A stretch of DNA of 6,563 nucleotides from Deltaproteobacteria bacterium. GTDB lineage: Bacteria; Myxococcota_A; UBA9160; SZUA-336. The position numbers and the translations under genes were made by a program. Shown piece by piece: positions 1 to 5,900 of the stretch. Positions within the stretch are counted from its first letter, which is position 1; each line of letters begins with the position of its first letter. The stretch is taken from NCBI GenBank assembly GCA_030665705.1, contig DAOUZG010000108.1:1-6563 (forward strand), in the 5' to 3' direction. Below the pieces are notes generated by a model. That model was given only the letters and a program-made list of their open reading frames with translations, ran no database searches and was not told where the DNA came from.

Positions 1-1
1 C

Positions 2-502
2 GCCCCAGACACGGTGGACAACTGTCCGATGGTTCCGAATCACGCTCAGCTCGATACCGACGTCGATGGCGTCGGAGACGCCTGCGACAACTGCCGCTTG
101 GTCCCGAACCCGCCTGCGCCCCCGATTCCCCCCTTCCACCGTGCTTCCGGCGGCCAGGTCGATGACGACCTGGATGGCGTGGGAAACGTCTGTGATGCCG
201 ATTTCACCGAGGCGAGCGGGGATGACTTCGTGAACGCCGAGGACCTGCTCAAGTTCCTCGAGGCGTACGGGAAGCAGATCACCGATGCCGATTGCCCCGG
301 CTCAGATGAGACGGGACTCGGCTCCTGCGCTCGCTACGACCTGAACGTCGCGGGCCCGTATCTCAACGTGGACGATCTGCTCATGATGACCAGCGTGCCG
401 TTGGGCGGGCCGAGCACGAGCCAGGGGTGCGCGCCGGCCGACGACGGGGTCGTGCACTGTCCGCTCGAGTGCGAGGCAGGCCCCGGCACCTCGTGCTCCT
501 AG
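2..502 (+). CDS. Partial secreted protein: TSP3 calcium-binding repeats plus dockerin-like C-terminus (5' end missing)
   Basis: This is the C-terminal 166 residues of a longer protein; the frame is open to the left edge and ends in TAG. Residues 6-28 form a thrombospondin type 3 repeat (DNCP-x3-N-x2-Q-x-D-x-D-x-DGVGDAC). A second repeat spans residues 29-64 (DNC...DGVGNVC), with about 13 extra Pro-rich residues between its Asn and Gln. Two degenerate EF-hand or dockerin-like segments follow, at about residues 67-86 ([13 protein letters not shown]) and 112-129 (YDLN...LNVDDLL). The last 25 residues are Cys-rich (C143, C153, C157, C165). In known families such Asp-rich repeats bind Ca2+ and occur in exported or surface proteins, so an extracellular location is inferred; the signal peptide would be outside the window. 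I cannot tell whether the missing N-terminal part is an enzyme, an adhesin or only repeats. A GTG at nt 14 is in frame, but repeat sequence continues upstream of it, so it is not the real start. Confidence 0.85.
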   Translation, partial: APDTVDNCPMVPNHAQLDTDVDGVGDACDNCRLVPNPPAPPIPPFHRASGGQVDDDLDGVGNVCDADFTEASGDDFVNAEDLLKFLEAYGKQITDADCPGSDETGLGSCARYDLNVAGPYLNVDDLLMMTSVPLGGPSTSQGCAPADDGVVHCPLECEAGPGTSCS

Positions 503-509
503 TGTTGGG

Positions 510-1199
510 CTAGCTCGGAACCTTCCGCGCGTTGGCGAGTGCCTCGAACCGGGAGCGGTCGATCGAGACAAAGATCCCCTCGGCCTCCGCCGTCAGTAGC
601 TCTCCCGCGAGGAGGCGTGCCTCGGTGAAGATCTTACGGCCCGCCGTGCGTACGACCCGGGCCTCGAATCGAAGCTGCGTGTGCAGCGGGGTCGGCTTCC
701 GATAGCGAATCGTGAGCGTCCCGGTCATTCCCGGGTTTCCGGTCAGTGACTGCGCGAAGCCGAGCACCTCGTCAAAGGCGGCCGCAACGAACCCACCGTG
801 GAGGCATCCCGGAGGCCCCTCGTAGGCGGAGCCGAATCTCGCCGTCCCGACCACGCTCCCCCCCTCTACGCGGAGGTAGATCGGAGGGGCCAGCGGGTTC
901 GCCAGGCCGATCACGGGGCTCTGGTCGAAGAAGGCCCGGACATCGCCCGCGTTGGCCGTCTCCGCGAACCCCTCGTAGCGGCTGAGGCGGGGGTGGCTTG
1001 CGAGGCGCTCGGCGTAACGCTCCAGGGCGTCTGCGGCAGCGCCGAGCTCTTCCTCGGGAGCGTCGCTCGTGACCAGCCGCTCGACGACGACCCGCATCGC
1101 GGCCGCGAGGCGTCGCTTCTCGCCCCACGCGCCTGCGGCCGGAAGATTCGGAACCTGCCACCGTGTGACGAAGCCCGGTCGGTCCGGATCTTCGCTCAT
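510..1199 (-). CDS. PaaI-family hotdog-fold acyl-CoA thioesterase
   Basis: The 229-residue product carries a C-terminal hotdog domain at about residues 85-215. The diagnostic segment GCLHGGFVAAAFDEVLG lies at residues 131-147: H134-G135-G136 followed after six residues by D143, the H-G-G-x6-D arrangement in which the acidic residue is the catalytic base or nucleophile in PaaI/THEM4-like thioesterases. The strand TGTLTIRYRKPTPL (159-172) is also typical. These enzymes hydrolyse acyl-CoA esters in the cytoplasm, usually as hotdog multimers; the substrate here cannot be read. The roughly 80-residue N-terminal part is Arg/Glu/Ala-rich and probably helical, which makes the protein longer than the 140-residue PaaI of Escherichia coli. 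The ATG start is supported by AAGGAGA five nt upstream. It is preceded by a 105-nt gap after the CBS gene, so co-transcription is possible but not required. Its stop lies 7 nt from the stop of the convergent plus-strand gene. Confidence 0.92.
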   Translation of the reverse strand: MSEDPDRPGFVTRWQVPNLPAAGAWGEKRRLAAAMRVVVERLVTSDAPEEELGAAADALERYAERLASHPRLSRYEGFAETANAGDVRAFFDQSPVIGLANPLAPPIYLRVEGGSVVGTARFGSAYEGPPGCLHGGFVAAAFDEVLGFAQSLTGNPGMTGTLTIRYRKPTPLHTQLRFEARVVRTAGRKIFTEARLLAGELLTAEAEGIFVSIDRSRFEALANARKVPS

Positions 1200-1204
1200 T
1201 CGCG

Positions 1205-1211
1205 TCTCCTT
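1205..1211 (-). promoter_or_regulatory. Shine-Dalgarno of the thioesterase gene
   Basis: The minus strand reads AAGGAGA, then a 5-nt spacer (CGCGA), then ATG at 1199-1197. This fixes the thioesterase start. Confidence 0.8.
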
Positions 1212-1283
1212 CCCGGCGCGGTCGCGCGTTTGCGTCGATGCGTCGGAGCGGGCGAACTCATCCGAGCGTCGAAGCCCGACTTC

Positions 1284-1299
1284 AGGCCTCGAAGGGCCT
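1284..1299 (-). other. Small hairpin between the CBS and thioesterase genes
   Basis: AGGCC and GGCCT form a 5-bp stem with a 6-nt loop, starting 5 nt past the TGA of the 198-residue CBS gene. No T-run follows, so it is not a standard intrinsic terminator. It could be a weak 3'-end structure or chance in GC-rich DNA. The rest of the 105-nt gap shows only the thioesterase ribosome binding site. Confidence 0.3.
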
Positions 1300-1304
1300 C
1301 CCTC

Positions 1305-1901
1305 TCAGTCGAGGAGCCTCCGGATGCGGTCCCTCACCGCCTCGACCTCGCGCGTGATCCGGTCCTTCGCCTGCGTGCGGACGTCCTCGAGTTCCTCGAC
1401 GACGCCGTGGAAGGCGCCCTCGATCTCGTGGAAGGTGTCCTCCAGCTCCCGGCGGATCTGCTCGATCTGCGCGGCGCGTCGGGCATCGCGTACCTCGCGT
1501 CGCGTGGCCTCCCCGATGTCGTGGAGCTCAGCGGCAAGCGTGATCAGCAGATCGTCCAGTCCCAGGATGCCGAGCACCTCGTTCTCATCAACCACCGGTA
1601 CGCGGCGGACACCGTACTTCGCCATCCTCTCGACGACGTCCTCCAGCAGCTCGGTCGGCGCGGCCACGGCCGTCAGACGGCTCATGACGGCTGAGACGGG
1701 CGTGATCCCGGCCTCCCGCCCGGCGGCGACCACGCGCAGCGTGAGGTCGCGGTCGGTCACGATTCCAACGGGGTGGCCGTCCTCGGCTTGCACCACGACA
1801 TATCCCACTCCCTCGCTCCGCATTCGCTCCGCCGCCTCGCGGACAGGGGCATCGGGGGGGACGCTCACGGCCTTCTTCAGGTACTGCTTGAGTTGGGACA
1901 T
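1305..1901 (-). CDS. Tandem CBS-domain protein with long C-terminal charged helix
   Basis: The 198-residue soluble protein has a CBS pair (Bateman module) at about residues 5-122. The first CBS carries GIVTDRD at 46-52, the G-x2-T-x2-D pattern that contacts nucleotide ribose in known CBS pairs. The second has GILGLDD at 111-117, where the Thr/Ser position is Gly. Residues 124-198 are predicted entirely helical, rich in Arg and Glu with spaced Ile/Val/Leu/Phe, and look like a coiled coil or amphipathic helix; no catalytic domain is attached. Such stand-alone CBS pairs generally sense AMP, ATP or related ligands and act on a partner, which is not identified here. It starts 3 nt after the stop of the 154-residue CBS gene, and its Shine-Dalgarno overlaps that stop, so the two are almost certainly translated from one message. 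The two proteins match each other around GVGxVxV, PVGIxTDRD and RRxPVVDE, indicating duplication. IMPDH- or CorC-like roles are unlikely because no such domain is present. Confidence 0.95.
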   Translation of the reverse strand: MSQLKQYLKKAVSVPPDAPVREAAERMRSEGVGYVVVQAEDGHPVGIVTDRDLTLRVVAAGREAGITPVSAVMSRLTAVAAPTELLEDVVERMAKYGVRRVPVVDENEVLGILGLDDLLITLAAELHDIGEATRREVRDARRAAQIEQIRRELEDTFHEIEGAFHGVVEELEDVRTQAKDRITREVEAVRDRIRRLLD

Positions 1902-1904
1902 GGG

Positions 1905-1911
1905 TCACTCC
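1905..1911 (-). promoter_or_regulatory. Shine-Dalgarno overlapping the upstream stop codon
   Basis: The minus strand reads GGAGTGA, whose final TGA is the stop of the 154-residue CBS gene. CCC and then ATG follow. This arrangement is typical of translational coupling. Confidence 0.7.
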
Positions 1912-2369
1912 GAACGCTCGATGGTCTGCTTCGCTTCCGCCTCCGATCCCGGGGAAGGACGCTGTCTCTCGACCACCTTTGCCAGTGCTGCAAGCTCTTG
2001 ACTCAGAACCCCCACGAGGTCCTCCGAGCCAATCACTCCGACGGGTCGTCCTCGCTCGTCTACGACCGGAAGCCGCCGTGCCGCGTGCATCCGCAATATT
2101 CGGGCGGCGCGCCCGAGGGAGGTCTCCTCGGGGATGGTGATGAAGGGGGACTGCATCAGGTCCCGCGCCTGGACCGCCTCTGCATCGAGGCGTTCGATCA
2201 GGACGTGAAGGGCAATGTCTCGGTCGGTCAGAATTCCGACGGGGTTGTCCGATTCCGTCACAATTACAGTTCCGACTCCTTCCCGCTCCATGGTCCGTGC
2301 CACCTCCCGCACCGAAATGTCCGCCTCGGCGGTCACGACTCTGCGGTGGCACCAGTCGCCTACCGGCAC
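1905..2369 (-). CDS. Tandem CBS-domain (Bateman module) protein
   Basis: The 154-residue product is essentially one CBS pair. CBS 1 spans about residues 8-60 with GILTDRD at 45-51; CBS 2 spans about 72-125 with RRLPVVDE at 98-105 and GVIGSED at 111-117. The first domain keeps the G-x2-T-x2-D ribose-contact pattern, while the second has Gly at the Thr/Ser position. Residues 126-154 form a polar tail that appears mostly helical, then disordered. No membrane segment or signal peptide is visible, so it should be cytoplasmic. By family knowledge it is a likely adenine-nucleotide sensor; the ligand and target are unknown. The start is GTG: an in-frame TGA lies 18 nt upstream, the next Met is residue 27 inside CBS 1, and an excellent Shine-Dalgarno sits at the right spacing. 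It is the first gene of a tight pair with the 198-residue CBS gene and lies 536 nt downstream of PFOR. I saw no convincing sigma-70 promoter. Confidence 0.95.
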   Translation of the reverse strand: MPVGDWCHRRVVTAEADISVREVARTMEREGVGTVIVTESDNPVGILTDRDIALHVLIERLDAEAVQARDLMQSPFITIPEETSLGRAARILRMHAARRLPVVDERGRPVGVIGSEDLVGVLSQELAALAKVVERQRPSPGSEAEAKQTIERSE

Positions 2370-2374
2370 TGCAG

Positions 2375-2382
2375 CTCCTCCT
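2375..2382 (-). promoter_or_regulatory. Strong Shine-Dalgarno that sets a GTG start
   Basis: The minus strand reads AGGAGGAG five nt before GTG (2369-2367), near-complete complementarity to the 16S anti-Shine-Dalgarno. With the in-frame TGA at 2387-2385 it makes GTG the only sensible start of the 154-residue CBS gene. Confidence 0.85.
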
Positions 2383-2579
2383 CTTCAGGCTGGCCCTGTC
2401 TCGGTCCAAGCCCGTGGTTCGGGCGTCGGGGAAGCATTGACCGTGCCAGTTTAGGAATCCAGGCCCTCGCCCAGGACAACGGTTCGGGCCGCCCCGTCGG
2501 CGTAGTGTAGACGTATTCGAGGGAGTATCGGGGCCTCGCGCTTGCGCGCCTCGGGAGAGGGCCCGACGGGGGAGAGTGG

Positions 2580-2645
2580 GCCGGAGGGGCTAGCGTCCCG
2601 GCAGTTGCGGGGAACGGGTGCAGGGAAGACGCCGGCCCCTCCGGC
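2580..2645. repeat. Perfect 11-bp inverted repeat with 44-nt loop
   Basis: GCCGGAGGGGC at 2580-2590 is the exact reverse complement of GCCCCTCCGGC at 2635-2645. The right arm overlaps a shorter hairpin (GCCGG-CCCCT-CCGGC, 2631-2645), so two folds compete for the same bases. It could be a structured RNA element in the CBS leader, a DNA-binding site, or chance in GC-rich sequence. No T-tract adjoins it. Confidence 0.5.
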
Positions 2646-2731
2646 GAGACAGCTAGACCAGAGGAGGCTCTGTCTGCACACTCCGGCCCCGCCGTGCTCA
2701 CCCTAAGTGTAACGCAATCTCCGTGCCGTGA

Positions 2732-2759
2732 GTCCTCGGCCTACCGGGAGGGCGAGGAC
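2732..2759 (-). other. Interrupted hairpin downstream of PFOR
   Basis: GTCCTCG (2732-2738) pairs with CGAGGAC (2753-2759). After a G-G mismatch the stem continues with CCT/AGG and a 6-nt loop. It lies about 150 nt past the PFOR stop and could mark or stabilise the 3' end of that message. The downstream minus-strand sequence has no T-run, so an intrinsic terminator is not supported. Confidence 0.4.
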
Positions 2760-2905
2760 CGCTGCGAAGCCGTCTTAGGGGTACGATTGGGACATCGGGA
2801 CACAGCGGCCGAATGTGGCATGGGACCGGAATGAACAGGTAAAACGAGAGTTGTGGATCCGGGCGCCGGCTCGGAGTTGGGCCCAGGAAAGACCCCCGCC
2901 CCGTT

Positions 2906-5900
2906 TCAGTCCACCTCGTGCGACTCGTAGCGGATGTCCGCCATCTGCGAGAGGAGGGTCCAGCGTTCGTCGACATCCCGCTGCGCGAGGTCGAGGAGGC
3001 GTTGGGCCTCCGCGGGCTGGGTACGAACGAGCATCTGGAACCTCGCCTCGAGCGCGGCGAACTGGCGGAAAGGGATCCGCGGCCTCTTGGAGTCGAGCTG
3101 GAGCGGGCTATGCCCGGCCTTCAGCCGTTCCGGGTCGTAGCGGTAGAGCGGCCAGTGCCCGCAGTCCACCGCGAGCTTCTGATGCTCCATCCCGCGCGCC
3201 ATGTCGATTCCGTGTGCCACACAGTGGGAGTAGGCAATGATCAGCGAGGGGCCCGGGTAGCGCTCGGCCTCCAAAAATACTCGCAGCGTGTGCCGATCGT
3301 TCGCCCCCATCGCGACCTGCGCGACGTAAGCGTGTGAGTGGGCCATAGCAATGAGCCCGATGTCCTTCTTCGGCGTTGGTTTTCCACCCGCCGCGAATTT
3401 CGCGATGGCAGCTCGCGGGGTGGACTTTGACATCTGGCCCCCCGTGTTGGAGTACACCTCCGTGTCGAGAAGCAGGACGTTCACATCCCGACCGGAGGCG
3501 AGCAGGTGGTCCAGGCCGGCGAACCCGATGTCATAGGCCCAGCCATCGCCTCCCACGACCCAGACGCTCTTCTTGACCAGCGACTCGAGCAGGGGTTCGA
3601 GGGCGCGCGCCTCTGGCTGGTCCAGCTCGGCGAGCTTCTTGCGAAGCTGCTCGACGCGCCCTCGCTGCTCGAGGATCTGCGATTCGTCGGTCTGTGGAGC
3701 CTCCAGGATCTCCGACACGAAGCTCTCCCCCAGAACTCCAAGGAGCGGCCGCAGGGTCTGCTCGGCCTGGCTGCGCTGGACATCCAGCGCGAGCCGGAAT
3801 CCGAGGCCGAACTCGCCGGCGTCCTCGAACAACGAGTTGTTCCACGCGGGTCCCCGGCCCTCGCGGTTCGTGGTCCAGGGCGTCGTCGGGAGGTTTCCCC
3901 CGTAGATCGACGAGCAGCCCGTCGCGTTCGCGATGAGGGCCCGATCCCCGAACAGCTGAGAGAGGAGTTTCAGATAGGGCGTCTCGCCGCATCCGGCGCA
4001 GGCACCGGAATACTCGAAGAGTGGCTCCAGCACCTGCGAGCCCTTGATCGAGTCGAAACGCACCTCGCGACGGTCCATCTCGGGGATGTCGAGGAAGAAC
4101 CGGTAGTTCTCGCGCTCGGTCTCGATTCGCTCGTCGAGCGGCACCACCTCCAGCGCCTTCCGCCCAGGCTCGGCGCGGTCGCGCGCGGGGCACACCTCGA
4201 CGCAGAGCCGGCACCCTGTGCAGTCTTCGGGGGCGACCTGAATGGTCACCTTCAGCCCCTCGTACTCGCGCCCCTGGTAGTCGTCCGACTGGAAGTCGGG
4301 CGGCGCCTGCGCGAGGGCGGAAGGATCGTAGACCTTCATGCGGATCGCCGCGTGGGGGCAGACCATCGGACACTTCGCGCACTGAATGCAGAGGTTCGGC
4401 ACCCAGTGGGGGATCTCGCGTGCGATTGCCCTCTTCTCGTAGCGTGAGGTGCCCACAGGGAACGTACCGTCGCTCGGCAGCTTGCTGACCGGGAGCTCGT
4501 CTCCCCGGTCCGCGAGAAGCCAAGCGGTGACCTCACGGACGAACTCCGGCGCCGCGGCCGGCACGAGCGGCCGCCGTCCCGTCCTGGCGGTGACTCGTCC
4601 TGGAACGGTCGCCTCGTGGAGCTGCTCGAGAGCTGCATCGACCGCCGCGAAGTTACGCTGGACGACCGCCGGACCTCGCCGCGAATAGGTCCTCTCGATA
4701 GCCTTCTTGATTGCGTCGATGGCTTGCTCGCGGGGTAGGACCTCGGAGAGGGCAAAGAAGCACGGCTGCATCACCGTGTTGATGCGGCCCCCCAGCCCGC
4801 AGTCTCGCGCCACCTGATCCCCATCGATGACGTGAAGCTTGATGTGCTTCTCGAGGATCGCCTCCTGAACCTCTCGCGGAAGCTCGTCCCAGACGGTCTC
4901 CGGGCTGTGCCGTGTGTTAAGCAGAAAGACTGCACCCGGCGCTGCGTACTGCAAGATGTCGAACTGCTGCAGCAGGGAAGGCTGGTGGCAGGCCAGGAAC
5001 GTCGCGGTGCCCGGCTCGATTCGGTAGGTCGACCGGATCGGACGAGGTCCGAAGCGGAGGTGCGACACCGTAACAGCCCCCGCCTTCTTCGAGTCGTAGA
5101 CGAAGTAGCCCTGGACGTGCAGGTCCGTCTCCTCGCCGATGATTTTGATGGTGTTCTTGTTGGCACCGACTGTACCGTCGGAGCCGAGACCGAAGAAAAC
5201 CGCCCGTACCACGTCCGGCTCCCGGTCGGTACCGAACCCGGGGTCGATCTCCAGGCTCGTGTGAGTCACGTCGTCCTGGATCCCGACCGTAAAGCTCGTC
5301 TTCGGGTCCTCGGCACGGAGGTTCTCGAAGACCGCATGAACCATCGCGGGCGTGAACTCCTTCGAGCCGAAGCCGTACCGCCCCCCGAGGACGCGGGGGA
5401 GTCGCGGAAGGGGTGGGTTCTCGCCGGACACCGCTTCGTAGATCGCCGACCGCACGCCCTGGCAGAGCGGCTCGCCGTGCGCGCCGGGCTCCTTGGTCCG
5501 GTCCAGAACCGCGATTGCGCGGGTCGTCGACGGCAGCGCTTGCAGGAATCTCTGCGCCGAGAACGGCTGCATCAGCCGCACCTTCACCAGGCCCACGGGC
5601 TCCCCGCGCCCGACCAGGTGCTCCACCGTTTCGTGCACGGTTTCGGCTCCAGATCCCATTACGACGATCACCCGCTCCGCCTCCGGAGCGCCGACGTAGT
5701 CGAACAGGCCGTAGCTTCTACCCACGAGCGAGCGGAGCTGCCCCATGGTCTCCTCAACGATTTCGGGAAACCTCGCGTAGTAGGGATTGACCGCCTCACG
5801 GCACTGGAAGAAGACGTCGGGATTCTGTGAGGTGCCGCGGACTACGGGCCGGTCCGGGCTCAGTGCGCGATTGCGGTGCGCGGCTACGGCCTCTTCCGGC

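Larger units (their letters stand above)
2370..2905. other. 536-nt non-coding region between PFOR and the CBS pair
   Basis: No reading frame here resembles a known protein; the short frames of about 76-113 codons on the minus strand lack recognisable motifs and have unnatural Pro/Arg/Ser-rich composition. It holds the CBS gene leader, an 11-bp inverted repeat (2580-2590 / 2635-2645), a small hairpin at 2659-2672 (CAGAG/CTCTG, loop GAGG), and an interrupted hairpin at 2732-2759. I found no tRNA-like T-loop and no stem followed by a T-run. Candidate minus-strand promoter boxes are poor: TTGTCC (2479-2474) and TAAACT (2453-2448) are 20 nt apart, longer than the normal 16-18. The region is long for a within-operon gap, so it probably contains both the end of the PFOR message and a separate CBS promoter. 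Confidence 0.6.

Noticed and set aside
798..1694. A 298-codon plus-strand open frame across two genes
   Set aside because: It lies opposite the thioesterase and CBS genes, both with clear family motifs. Its product is Arg/Ala/Asp-rich with no motif, as expected for an antisense frame in GC-rich DNA.
2448..2479. A sigma-70 promoter for the CBS pair (TTGTCC ... TAAACT, minus strand)
   Set aside because: The spacer is 20 nt and both boxes are weak, so it is noted only within the intergenic entry.
2631..2645. An intrinsic terminator at GCCGG-CCCCT-CCGGC
   Set aside because: The stem is only 5 bp and no T-run follows on either strand.
2360..2701. A possible small protein gene of about 113 codons in the 536-nt gap
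   Set aside because: It overlaps the start of the CBS gene and its Shine-Dalgarno, has a Pro/Ser/Arg/Ala-rich product without motifs, and no ribosome binding site is evident.
3570..3750. Possible extra domain in PFOR around residues 900-970
   Set aside because: This Glu/Leu-rich helical stretch between the proximal-cluster and TPP motifs is a normal part of single-chain PFORs, not an insertion.
3506..4447. A 313-codon plus-strand frame inside PFOR
   Set aside because: It is the mirror of the TPP and ferredoxin domains of a PFOR gene with every cofactor residue intact. No ribosome binding site or family motif supports it.
4832..5830. A 332-codon plus-strand frame inside PFOR
   Set aside because: It is antisense to domains II and III of PFOR. 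Long open antisense frames are common at this GC content and the product resembles nothing known.
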